Source: an uncultured Bacteroidales bacterium (GTDB lineage Bacteria > Bacteroidota > Bacteroidia > Bacteroidales > P3). Taken from it: 37,765 nt of DNA. Location: NCBI GenBank assembly GCA_944321735.1, contig CALUMK010000026.1, forward strand, positions 1 to 37,765, given 5' to 3'. Made by a program: the position numbers and the translations under genes. Shown here piece by piece: positions 18,272 to 26,289 of the stretch; within the stretch, counting starts at the first letter, position 1, and each line of letters begins with the position of its first letter. The notes beneath the pieces were generated by a model. It did no database searches, was not told the DNA's origin, and saw nothing but the letters and a program-made list of their open reading frames with translations.

Positions 18272-20332
18272 ATGAACCTGTTGGAAAAGAGTTTGCTGCG
18301 AAAGATTTTTGTTTGCGCTGTTGCCTTGTTGCCTTCTTGGGTTTCGCTGGCAATGGCCGATGAGCCGGAAGGCTATTACGAGCAAGCTTACGGCAAGAGC
18401 GGCTATGCCTTGAAGACCGCTTTGCACCAGATAATCCGCGACCACGCTTCCTTGAGCTATGATGCATTGTGGGAAGCGTTCCGGATTACCGATGCGCGGG
18501 AAGACGGCTATGTCTGGGACATGTATTCCGATTGCGATTTTGTCTTTGGAAGCAACCAGTGCGGCAATTACAAGCAGGAGGGCGACTGTTACAACCGGGA
18601 GCATTCCTTTCCCAAAAGCTGGTTTGACGATGCCAGCCCTATGTACACCGATCTTTTCCATCTCTATCCTACCGATGGCTATGTGAACGGTCGCCGGAGC
18701 AACAATCCTTTCGGGGAAGTGGACGATCCCACTTACACGAGCCAGTCAGGCTGCAAGCTGGGGCCGAGTGTCACGCCGGGTTATTCGGGCACGGTCTTCG
18801 AGCCATTGGACGAGTACAAAGGGGATTTTGCCCGGACTTATTTCTATATGGCGACCCGTTACGAGGACAGGATTGCCAATTGGGGCAGCTGTCCTATCTG
18901 TAATGGCACGGATGACCAGGCTTTCGACAGCTGGGTGGTGGATTTGTTGCTTCAGTGGCATGAGCAGGATCCGGTCAGCGACAAGGAAAGAGACCGGAAC
19001 GATGCGGTCTATGTCTATCAGGAAAACCGCAATCCGTTTATCGATTATCCCGAATTGGTGGAGAAAATCTGGGGCGAGGACAATACGCCTTTCGACCCGG
19101 AAAATCCCAACCCCGACCCCAACCCCGACCCTGATCCCGATCCTGAACCGTCTCCGGATACCATTCCCGACTTGGATTCTTCGCCGTATTTTGTAGCCTA
19201 TCGCTATGCCAACAGTTCGGGGCTTGTGATGATGGCCGATACGCTTTTCTGGCAGCTTGAAGTCGATGATTCTGTGTCGGTTTCGATGATGCTGGCAGGC
19301 GGAACTCCCAAAGCCGGTGCGGTTGATACCTTGATTGATGAAGGCTTCAGCGGCATGGAAGGCAAAGACAATGGGGCAGCTACGCCCCATATAGAGGCCA
19401 CGGATGGCTATGTGGCGGCCTTTGAGGGGGCTGTCTATGCAGTGGATTATGCTGTGCGCATGGCTTCGAGTTCTAATTCAGGCACGGTGGTGTTCAAGGA
19501 AATGGCGGCTTCGGACAGTATTTCGGTACAGGTTTCCGGCCGGGGCTGGGATGAGGATGAATTGACGTTCACGCTTGAATGTCAGGGTGGAACACCAGCA
19601 CAGAGGGAGCTTTCGTTTAGCGGGTCGGATCAGATGGAGACTTTGGAACCGCTTTCTTTTGCGGTGGACGGGTCGTTTGTCCTGCGCGTGCATGCGGCTG
19701 CCGGGCAGCGTGTTTTCTTGGACGGAGTATTGGTCACGACCGGTGCGGCTGGTGATTCTGTGGTTCCTGATCCGGAACCTGAGCCGAATCCGGGCTATGA
19801 TTCATCTGTGGTTTTGAATATTCTTTATCCTTCTTCGGTCGATACCTTGCGTACCGATTCGGTAGTGGGTCGAATCCGGATATCCCATTTGCCGGACACT
19901 TTGGGATTGAACGGGGATTATGCCTTGTCTCCGGCTTGGTTGCCGGATTCGGCTTCCTATTTGCTTCATGCCGCTTTGTTCTGCGGGGATTCCTGCTTGC
20001 AGGCCGATTCGGTTTCCTTTGTTTTCTTGGGTAATGGTTTGACGGATTCTATTGTTGGACCCGATCCCGATCCGAATCCGGATACCATGTTGGTACAAGG
20101 TTTGGCAAAGGCGGTAGATTTCAGGATGTATCCTAATCCTACTACCGGCGAAGTTGTTCTTGGACTTCCCTCAGCGGGCAGGATCGAGGTTTATGCGGTT
20201 TCCGGCCAGAGAATCCGGGAGCTGGAGGCGGATTCGGATGAGGTGGTGCTGCGTTTGTCCCGTTCCGGCATCTATTTTGTCCGTTTCGTCAGCCGGGAAG
20301 GAATCGCGGTCAAGAAATTGGTAGTAAGGTAG
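18272..20332 (+). CDS. Endonuclease I family secreted nuclease with T9SS tail
   Basis: 686 aa from the ATG at 18272. The frame is open upstream, but the signal peptide is LRKIFVCAVALLPSWVSLAMA. The nuclease domain (about 30-260) has the endonuclease I (EndA/NucM-type, beta-beta-alpha metal) signature NREHSFPKSWF followed by TDLFHLYPTDGYVNGRRSNN. His in NREHSFP is the expected general base. Six nearby cysteines suggest disulfides. The next part has Asp/Pro repeat linkers (NPDPNPDPDPDPEP near residue 282) separating jelly-roll-like segments. The C-terminus is a T9SS type A sorting domain (MYPNPTTGEVVL to VKKLVVR). Expected role: extracellular DNA or RNA degradation for nutrients or biofilm. A -7-like TATGTTTG lies at 18215-18222. 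Confidence 0.92.
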   Translation: MNLLEKSLLRKIFVCAVALLPSWVSLAMADEPEGYYEQAYGKSGYALKTALHQIIRDHASLSYDALWEAFRITDAREDGYVWDMYSDCDFVFGSNQCGNYKQEGDCYNREHSFPKSWFDDASPMYTDLFHLYPTDGYVNGRRSNNPFGEVDDPTYTSQSGCKLGPSVTPGYSGTVFEPLDEYKGDFARTYFYMATRYEDRIANWGSCPICNGTDDQAFDSWVVDLLLQWHEQDPVSDKERDRNDAVYVYQENRNPFIDYPELVEKIWGEDNTPFDPENPNPDPNPDPDPDPEPSPDTIPDLDSSPYFVAYRYANSSGLVMMADTLFWQLEVDDSVSVSMMLAGGTPKAGAVDTLIDEGFSGMEGKDNGAATPHIEATDGYVAAFEGAVYAVDYAVRMASSSNSGTVVFKEMAASDSISVQVSGRGWDEDELTFTLECQGGTPAQRELSFSGSDQMETLEPLSFAVDGSFVLRVHAAAGQRVFLDGVLVTTGAAGDSVVPDPEPEPNPGYDSSVVLNILYPSSVDTLRTDSVVGRIRISHLPDTLGLNGDYALSPAWLPDSASYLLHAALFCGDSCLQADSVSFVFLGNGLTDSIVGPDPDPNPDTMLVQGLAKAVDFRMYPNPTTGEVVLGLPSAGRIEVYAVSGQRIRELEADSDEVVLRLSRSGIYFVRFVSREGIAVKKLVVR

Positions 20333-20416
20333 GCAGTCTCGGGTTGACTGTCGATGGAATCGTGTGTCTGTTAACGGGGCTGTCCTGTCAGGCTTCGGTT
20401 TCGGATGGTTTTGGGG

Positions 20417-20448
20417 ATTGTAGAAGTTCAAGCAGATGCTTACCTTTG
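20417..20448 (+). promoter_or_regulatory. Promoter for the DUF5606 gene
   Basis: ATTG (20417-20420), 20 bases, then a perfect -7 TACCTTTG (20441-20448). The leader would be about 75 bases to the ATG at 20533. Confidence 0.55.
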
Positions 20449-20532
20449 CCCGCTCCGAGAGGATGCCCCGGTGCTTGCTTTTGGCATAGAGGTTGGCTTC
20501 GGGTTTGTAAAACAATAAAAACGAATTGAAAT

Positions 20533-21009
20533 ATGGATTTGTCGTTGATTTTTACGGTTCCCGGTAAGCCGGGCTTGTACAAATTGGTGTCGCAGGGACG
20601 GACTTCGGCCATTGTGGAATCCTTGGCCGACCACAAGCGTGTGCCGGTGTTCACGATGGACAAGGTGAGCTCTTTGGCGGAAATCGCTATTTATACCAAC
20701 GAAGGGGAAATTTCGCTGCCGAACGTGTTCCGCAACATCCATAAGAAGGAAAATGGTGGCAAGTGTCTGGATCATAATGCCAAGTCTCCGGAGTTGAGGG
20801 CTTATTTTGCCGAAGTGTTGCCCGATTACGACCAAGAGAGGGTTTACGATTCCAATATCCGCAAAGTGCTGCAATGGTACAATATCTTGGCGGATAACAA
20901 TTTGGTGGATCAGGAGCTTTCGGAACGGGAGAAACGCCAGATGGAAGCCCTGGTCGAGCATGAGGCGGAAGAGGCCAAGGAAGCGGAAGATTCGTCCAAG
21001 GCGGAATAA
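20533..21009 (+). CDS. DUF5606 family protein
   Basis: 158 aa, cytoplasmic. The start MDLSLIFTVPGKPGLYKLVSQG matches the DUF5606 family of Bacteroidota. SIVE-type ESLADHKRVPVFTMDKVSSLAEIAIY follows, and then a helical region ending in an acidic, Lys/Glu-rich tail (EEAKEAEDSSKAE). The small beta-rich N-terminal domain probably binds something, but no function is established. It has its own promoter. pyrK starts 170 bases downstream with its own strong ribosome site, so co-transcription is possible but not required. Confidence 0.85.
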   Translation: MDLSLIFTVPGKPGLYKLVSQGRTSAIVESLADHKRVPVFTMDKVSSLAEIAIYTNEGEISLPNVFRNIHKKENGGKCLDHNAKSPELRAYFAEVLPDYDQERVYDSNIRKVLQWYNILADNNLVDQELSEREKRQMEALVEHEAEEAKEAEDSSKAE

Positions 21010-21166
21010 GTGTTCTCGAGCTTGGTCTGATGCATAAGAGGGGAGCGGAACCGGCTGCCTTGCGGCATGGGAATCGGATTCGAGGACGGTTTGGCGGTGA
21101 GGGATTTGCCTGGAAGCCGGTTTGAGGACAGTGCGAGGATGCATAGGCTGATGTATTTTTAACAAC

Positions 21167-21172
21167 GGAGGA
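21167..21172 (+). promoter_or_regulatory. Ribosome binding site that fixes a TTG start
   Basis: GGAGGA lies 7 bases before TTG at 21180. Strong Shine-Dalgarno sites are rare in this window, so this one supports the non-ATG start of pyrK. Confidence 0.7.
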
Positions 21173-21179
21173 AAGAGAT

Positions 21180-21992
21180 TTGAACGTCAAGAAGCAGATA
21201 AGCGATTTCTTTGTGGAACGCAATGTCTCGTTGGGGGACAATTTCGTTCAATTGCATCTGTACACGCATGACAAGCTGCCCGAGATAGACCCCGGGCAGT
21301 TTGTGCAAATACAGATACCTTCATCCATCCACGGGTGGCTGAGGATACCTATTTCCATTCACGATGCCGAGGCGGAAAAGGGAAAGATCAAGCTTTTGGT
21401 GCAGAAGGTGGGGGATGGTTCGCGCTGGATTTCGTCTTTGCATGAAGGGGCTAAGCTGAATATGGTTCTGCCTTTGGGGCGAGGTTTCAGCTGGCCGGAG
21501 ATTTCGTTGCGCCAAGAGGTGGAAGACCCTAAGAATGCTGCTTTCCGGGCTTTGTTGGTAGGGGGCGGTTGCGGCTTGGCACCCTTGTATTATCTGGCCA
21601 AATGTTTGGAAAAGGAGGGCTTGCCTTTCGATATCCTGGTGGGGGCGAGGGACAAGGAGCGTCTGGTTTTGGCCAACGAGCTGGCGGAGATTGGGCCTAC
21701 AGGCATCTGTACCGAGGATGGTAGCGTGGGCATCAAGGGTTTAGTGACGGATCATCCGCTTTGGAAAGGGGTGGCTTACACGCATATCTATACTTGCGGC
21801 CCTACGCCGATGATGAAGGCGGTGGCGGTCAAGGCCAAGGAACTCAAGGCGCGTTGCGAAGTGAGTTTGGAGAACACGATGGCTTGCGGCTTGGGGGCTT
21901 GCCTTTGCTGCGTGACGCCGGATGCCCAGGGGCACAATGTTTGTGTCTGTACGGAGGGGCCGGTGTTCGATGCGGATGAATTGGGTTGGTAG
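21180..21992 (+). CDS. pyrK: Dihydroorotate dehydrogenase B, electron transfer subunit
   Basis: 270 aa starting at TTG. The protein is the FAD and 2Fe-2S subunit that passes electrons from PyrD (class 1B) to NAD in pyrimidine synthesis. The FAD-binding beta-barrel carries PGQFVQIQIP and LRIPISIHD (the R-x-P-I-S motif). The NAD-binding part has ALLVGGGCGLAPLYYLAK and IYTCGPTPMMKA. The C-terminal cluster is CGLGACLCC plus VCVC, four spaced cysteines for the 2Fe-2S centre. The TTG is supported by GGAGGA and by the family start just before the barrel; no ATG occurs early. pyrD follows 105 bases downstream. Confidence 0.94.
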   Translation: MNVKKQISDFFVERNVSLGDNFVQLHLYTHDKLPEIDPGQFVQIQIPSSIHGWLRIPISIHDAEAEKGKIKLLVQKVGDGSRWISSLHEGAKLNMVLPLGRGFSWPEISLRQEVEDPKNAAFRALLVGGGCGLAPLYYLAKCLEKEGLPFDILVGARDKERLVLANELAEIGPTGICTEDGSVGIKGLVTDHPLWKGVAYTHIYTCGPTPMMKAVAVKAKELKARCEVSLENTMACGLGACLCCVTPDAQGHNVCVCTEGPVFDADELGW

Positions 21993-22097
21993 TTTGAGAG
22001 GTGCTGTGAGGGTGGCGGCTGCTGGCTGAGGCGGGCGGCTGCGGTGCGCTAATCTCTGTGGGGTCGCCCGCAGGGCAAAAAAATCATAAAAGGGAAA

Positions 22098-23024
22098 ATG
22101 ATGAATCTGAGAACCAATATCGGGAATCTGGAACTGAAGAATCCGGTGCTGACGGCATCCGGGACGTTTGGCTACGGGGTGGAATTCAGCGATTTTGTCA
22201 ATCTGGACAACTTGGGGGGCTTTATCGTGAAGGGCACGACGGGGCAGCCTCGGGAGGGCAATCCGTACCCGCGCATGGCGGAGACGCCGCTGGGAATGCT
22301 GAACGCGGTGGGCTTGCAGAACAAGGGGGTGGATTATTTCATTGAGCATATCATTCCGCAAATCGGGCAGAAGAGGGATAGGAATGCGGATTTCCCGGCG
22401 AGGCTGATGGTGAATGTGTCGGGTTCCACGATTGAGGAGTATGTGGAGGTGGCGGGGAAACTGGCTACATGCGAGGAGGTGGATGCCATTGAGGTGAATA
22501 TTTCCTGCCCGAATGTGAAGCAGGGGGGGATGGCTTTCGGGACGGATCCGAAGATGGCGGCGCAGGTGGCAAGGGCGGTGCGGGATGTGTATCCGCGTTG
22601 CATGATAGTGAAGCTTTCGCCGAATGTGACGGATATCGTGGCGATGGCTTTGGCGGTGGAGGAAGCGGGGGCGGACAGTGTGTCGCTGATTAATACCTTG
22701 CTGGGGATGGCGGTGGATGTGAATAGGCGGAAGCCGGTGCTGAGCACGGTTACGGGTGGGTTGTCTGGGCCTTGTGTCAAGCCGGTGGCTTTGCGGATGG
22801 TATGGCAGGTGGCCAAGAAGGTCAGGATTCCGGTTGTCGGCATCGGGGGCATCTGTTCGGCTACCGATGCGTTGGAGTTCCTGATGGCGGGGGCTTCGGC
22901 GGTGGAGATAGGTTCGGCCAATTTCGTGGATCCATCGGTGACGCAGAAGGTGGTGGACGGCTTGGAGGCTTATTGCCGCAAGGAAGGCATCTCGGATATC
23001 AAGGAGATAATCGGGATTATCTGA
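22098..23024 (+). CDS. pyrD: Dihydroorotate dehydrogenase B, catalytic subunit
   Basis: 308 aa, normal for class 1B. The enzyme oxidises dihydroorotate to orotate with FMN and pairs with the PyrK subunit upstream. Motifs: NPVLTASGTFGYG (N-terminal FMN contact), NAVGLQNKG, VNISCPNVKQGG with the class 1 catalytic Cys, VKLSPNV, SLINTLLGMAVD, GGLSGPCVKPVALRMVWQV, and the FMN phosphate loop GIGGICSATDALEFLMAGASAVEIGSA (split here only by reading). The ATG at 22098 is followed at once by another ATG (22101). The unit ends at a strong terminator. Confidence 0.96.
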   Translation: MMNLRTNIGNLELKNPVLTASGTFGYGVEFSDFVNLDNLGGFIVKGTTGQPREGNPYPRMAETPLGMLNAVGLQNKGVDYFIEHIIPQIGQKRDRNADFPARLMVNVSGSTIEEYVEVAGKLATCEEVDAIEVNISCPNVKQGGMAFGTDPKMAAQVARAVRDVYPRCMIVKLSPNVTDIVAMALAVEEAGADSVSLINTLLGMAVDVNRRKPVLSTVTGGLSGPCVKPVALRMVWQVAKKVRIPVVGIGGICSATDALEFLMAGASAVEIGSANFVDPSVTQKVVDGLEAYCRKEGISDIKEIIGII

Positions 23025-23060
23025 TGCTTTTGTTCGTTCTTCGTCCGAAAATCAAATAAA

Positions 23061-23102
23061 AGGTCGTATCATCTTATCACGAAGTTTGATACGACTTTTT
23101 TT
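23061..23102 (+). terminator. Rho-independent terminator after pyrD
   Basis: GTCGTATCA (23063-23071) pairs perfectly with TGATACGAC (23087-23095), followed by seven T residues. Confidence 0.88.
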
Positions 23103-23205
23103 ATTTGAAAGGCATCGTCTAGAACTTTTCAACTAACCTTTGCTTTTGATATGGTTTTGGTATTTCAACAACAATCATTTTACCGAGTTTTTGGATTCTT
23201 TTTAA

Positions 23206-23398
23206 CCCAAATCGGTCATTAGGCTTCGGGCAGATTGCTCGCTTATGTCATGCAGCATGCTTCTCGCCTAGCCGAAGGCGTAGCGGGCTACGTCGAGGCG
23301 TAGCGAGGAGCAAGATGCGGACAGAGGCGGGCAAGATGCCCGAAAGCCTCATTTTCCTAACCGAAAACAGCCCCGGCGTGTCTAATGACCGATTTGGG
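23206..23398. mobile_element. 193-bp MITE-like element, copy B (inverted)
   Basis: The same 17-bp perfect terminal inverted repeats as copy A occur at 23206-23222 and 23382-23398, flanked by TTTAA at 23201-23205 and 23399-23403. It is exactly the same length as copy A, in opposite orientation, with scattered substitutions. It lies between the pyrD terminator and the accessory region. Confidence 0.8.
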
Positions 23399-23402
23399 TT
23401 TA

Positions 23403-23640
23403 ATCCACTCTTTGGCTGTCCCTGTCAGTTGGTATTGCTGTTTCGGATGCTTGGGCTGATTGGGGTATCTGAATTAGCAATTCTACTTGGGGGGTACTTA
23501 GGGGGTGCTTGAGGGGCTTTCTTCGGGGTCACTTGACAACGGGCTTCCAATATCGTACATAGCCGATGCAGCACTATTGCAATGGGGAGTGTGCCAAGAA
23601 CCGAGAAATGCTTACCTCTGTGCTTGTAAGGGTTGGGATT
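23403..23640 (-). other. Gene-free stretch with a possible coding relic
   Basis: No intact gene is present. On the minus strand one frame stays open for about 70 codons with no start, reading YKHRGKHFSVLGTLPIAIVL and ending in a Pro-rich tail (KYPPSRIANSDTPISPS). It could be the C-terminal remnant of a lost gene, but no family was recognised. Confidence 0.25.
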
Positions 23641-23665
23641 TGGGTTTATATACTACCGTAAAAGG

Positions 23666-23708
23666 TGGTATATAAATTTGAAAGTGGTATATAAAACATG
23701 TAACTTTG
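23666..23708 (+). promoter_or_regulatory. Fic promoter with direct-repeat operator
   Basis: TTTG (23677-23680), 20 bases, TAACTTTG (23701-23708). TGGTATATAAA occurs twice (23666-23676, 23685-23695), 19 bases apart, either side of the -33 box. A third, inverted, imperfect copy lies at 23645-23655. Confidence 0.7.
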
Positions 23709-23725
23709 CGCCAAAACAAGAAAAT

Positions 23726-24793
23726 ATGAAGCAACATACTATTGACATATTAAATAAATGGCTGGAATTGAAGCCAAAGCGTGATGCAGTTAAAAGCCAA
23801 TTGGCCAGAAAATTTGCCATTGAGTTCAACTATAATTCAAACCATATAGAGGGCAACACATTGACCTATGGGCAAACCGAAATATTGCTCCTTTTCGGGA
23901 AAGTTGTCGGTGAAGCAAAGATGTTTGACTTGGAGGAAATGAAGGCTCATAACATAGCACTCAAAATGGTCCTCGAAGAAGCATCCACGGACAATCCACT
24001 TACAGAGACATTCATTCGACAAGTACATAAAACATTGTTGCGTGAAGACTATGAGGTGTACCGCAATCTGCCAGGAGGTGTAACAACTTCATATACCGTT
24101 CATGCTGGATGTTATAAGACCAGACCGAACTCAGTTATAACATCATCAGGAGAACGGTTTGAATACGCAAGTCCAGAAGAAACCCCGATGCTGATGGCTG
24201 ATTTGATGGAATGGTATCATAACGAGGAAGCTAAGAATGAGCTTTCTCCACTTGAACTTGCTGCAATGTTTCATTATCGGTATATCAGGATTCATCCATT
24301 CGAGGACGGAAACGGAAGAATAGCCAGACTTATTATGAATTTTATTTTAGCAAGGCACAATTATCCGCTTGTTGTCGTACCTGCAAAAGCAAAGTCGCAA
24401 TATCTGGATGCTTTATCTTCTGTTGATGCCAAGGTGGGAGCAAAACCGTCAGATGGAGTCAATGCTTCGTTAGAGGAAGTTAAGCCGTTTGTCGATTATT
24501 TGGAGCGACTAATGGTTATTGAAATGCAGACAGACATAATTGTATCTGAAGGTATTGGAAATCAATGGTGGTATAATGGGGGATGGGTCAATTTCAACAA
24601 CCAAAATGTAATTGAAATAATAAATCTGTTGATTCAAAAACCCTCTTTGTCTATTTCAGAATTAGCTGAAATACTCGGTATAAATCGATCTGCCGTGCAA
24701 AAACACATAAAGTCGCTCCAAGAAAAAGGATATATCATGCGTTCTGGTTCACGGAAAACTGGTGAATGGCAGGTTTTGCTAACGAAGCTATAA
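23726..24793 (+). CDS. Fic family protein with C-terminal winged helix
   Basis: 355 aa from the ATG at 23726. The frame opens at 23633, but the promoter at 23677-23708 lies within that extension. Fic domains transfer AMP (or another nucleotide-derived group) to target hydroxyls. The catalytic motif HPFEDGNGRIAR (190-201) is complete. An N-terminal inhibitory helix SNHIEGN (38-44) fits the (S/T)xxxE(G/N) rule, making this a class II, self-inhibited enzyme. The C-terminus (about 305-355) is a winged helix (LSISELAEILGINRSAVQKH, then KGYIMRSG), so it may bind its own promoter repeats. The gene is AT-rich relative to pyrD and rnr. It converges on a minus-strand ATPase. Confidence 0.92.
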   Translation: MKQHTIDILNKWLELKPKRDAVKSQLARKFAIEFNYNSNHIEGNTLTYGQTEILLLFGKVVGEAKMFDLEEMKAHNIALKMVLEEASTDNPLTETFIRQVHKTLLREDYEVYRNLPGGVTTSYTVHAGCYKTRPNSVITSSGERFEYASPEETPMLMADLMEWYHNEEAKNELSPLELAAMFHYRYIRIHPFEDGNGRIARLIMNFILARHNYPLVVVPAKAKSQYLDALSSVDAKVGAKPSDGVNASLEEVKPFVDYLERLMVIEMQTDIIVSEGIGNQWWYNGGWVNFNNQNVIEIINLLIQKPSLSISELAEILGINRSAVQKHIKSLQEKGYIMRSGSRKTGEWQVLLTKL

Positions 24794-24797
24794 TATA

Positions 24798-24826
24798 TAT
24801 ATACCACTAATCAAATATATACTACC
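24798..24826 (-). repeat. Inverted copies of the Fic promoter motif, downstream
   Basis: TATATACCACT (24798-24808) and TATATACTACC (24816-24826) are reverse complements of the motif family upstream of Fic (AGTGGTATATA, GGTAGTATATA), 18 bases apart. Motif pairs therefore bracket the gene in opposite orientation. Confidence 0.6.
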
Positions 24827-24897
24827 CAAATGGGTGGTACAATGCAGAATCCGTCCCTTGCTATTTCTCAATATCCGTGGAAAAGAGGAACAAGAAT

Positions 24898-26022
24898 TTA
24901 AAATACTTGTCTTCGCAGCCATTCGCCCATAAAGCGGTCATATATTATGTAGCCGTCGGCTGTCTGATAAACCAGTTCGCTTTCTTGTAGCTTCTTCAAT
25001 GCTGCACTTACGCTGCTTGCTGCCCGAAGCCTGTAGGCACTGATAAAATCCCCGGACAGAACTTCCTTGACGCTCCCTTCTTTGGCGATAGCTTTCAATA
25101 GGCGCACCTGGCCGGGGGTGTACGCTTTCAAGAGGTTTGCATAAGTGTAGCTGTACTCGGATAAGATTTGCTCTGTGGCGTATGAAACCAGTTCCATGTC
25201 CACATCCCGATTGTACCCGTACAGGCGATTGAGAAGGCACTGCACATACCAGGTATGTCCTTCGTATTTTTCATAAATCGAGTTGAAAACATCCTGAGGC
25301 AATTTCACATTGCGCTTGGCAAAATGTCCTGTAGCGAAACTTGCATATTCGTCCCGTTGTATCGAACCGATTGTAAGCGGTTGCGTACTTTGATAGAATG
25401 GTCTTTTTGATGAGGTGAACATTTCCTGCATCAGATGTTGCTTGCTGCCGGCAAAGATGAAGTTCACATTGGGCAGGAACTGGATATAGGAGCGTAACAA
25501 AGCTTCGACTCCATTTTCCGGGTATTCTGTAATCTGCTGGAACTCATCGATGGCAACATAGCATCGTTTTTCCGACGAACCCAAATATTCGAATATCTCT
25601 TTCAAGGTGTTTTCTTCCTCGGCTGGAGCCACATCTATCCTCACCTTGGGGACACCTGTAAGTTCATCAAAAGTAAACACGGGGCGGCAGCTTCGGACAA
25701 ACTGGCCTATTCGGCTCAAAGCCTTTTGAGGGGCGGAGTCCAGCTGTCCTAACACTGTAGAGGCAAACAATCTGACAAAATCCCCTAATGACTGGGTTGA
25801 GTAGATATCCAAATAGAAAGTGACAATATCAGGCAGCTGCTCTTTCAGGCGGTAAAAGGCATGACGGATTAGTCCGGTCTTTCCCATACGACGGGGGGCT
25901 ATCAATGTCACATTGCGTCCATTGTGGAGCGCATCAAGAATAGTTTTGGTCTCTTGCTCTCTGTCGCAGAAGAACTCCGGACTGTAATATCCCGAAATGA
26001 GAAAAGGGTTATTGGGCTTCAT
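24898..26022 (-). CDS. P-loop ATPase (ATPase_2/STAND-like family)
   Basis: 374 aa, soluble. The start MKPNNPFLISGYYSPEFFCDREQE is typical of this Bacteroidales group. Walker A is APRRMGKT (residues 42-49) and Walker B is YVAIDEFQ (D159, E160). A sensor-like NFIFAGSKQHLM follows. Residues about 280-374 form a winged-helix-like tail (VRLLKAIAKEGSVKEVLSGD to YIIYDRFMGEWLRRQVF). The family is related to archaeal-type ATPases of unknown function, similar in role uncertainty to the DUF4143 ATPase at 3714 but without that C-terminal domain. It has its own promoter and converges on Fic. Confidence 0.88.
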   Translation of the reverse strand: MKPNNPFLISGYYSPEFFCDREQETKTILDALHNGRNVTLIAPRRMGKTGLIRHAFYRLKEQLPDIVTFYLDIYSTQSLGDFVRLFASTVLGQLDSAPQKALSRIGQFVRSCRPVFTFDELTGVPKVRIDVAPAEEENTLKEIFEYLGSSEKRCYVAIDEFQQITEYPENGVEALLRSYIQFLPNVNFIFAGSKQHLMQEMFTSSKRPFYQSTQPLTIGSIQRDEYASFATGHFAKRNVKLPQDVFNSIYEKYEGHTWYVQCLLNRLYGYNRDVDMELVSYATEQILSEYSYTYANLLKAYTPGQVRLLKAIAKEGSVKEVLSGDFISAYRLRAASSVSAALKKLQESELVYQTADGYIIYDRFMGEWLRRQVF

Positions 26023-26059
26023 ACAATTTCTATTATCTTGTTACGGGCTTATCGTAACG

Positions 26060-26090
26060 CAAATATCGCAATAAAATATAAGGTGACAAA
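26060..26090 (-). promoter_or_regulatory. Promoter of the ATPase gene
   Basis: Read on the minus strand: TTTG (26090-26087), 19 bases, GATATTTG (26067-26060), one mismatch from TAnnTTTG. Confidence 0.55.
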
Positions 26091-26206
26091 ATAAACCGAT
26101 AACACATTTGCATTGTGCCGCAACAAACTGTTGGATGCGGCACTATGGGCGACTTCGCTTAAAACTCGGGATGTAGCTCGTTTTTGTTCTTCGAACCGAC
26201 AGAACC

Positions 26207-26235
26207 ATTGCATGCCGGGAAAATGTTATTTTTGT
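26207..26235 (+). promoter_or_regulatory. Promoter of rnr
   Basis: ATTG (26207-26210), 17 bases, perfect -7 TATTTTTG (26228-26235). The leader to the ATG at 26290 would be about 48 bases. Confidence 0.55.
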
Positions 26236-26289
26236 CTGTTAGGAACCTGATGAGGGTGGCAGTTTGGATTGATATATAGATTTTGAATC

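Noticed and set aside
23633-23725. Upstream extension of the Fic frame
   Set aside because: It overlaps a full promoter (TTTG-20-TAACTTTG); the ATG at 23726 matches the family start.
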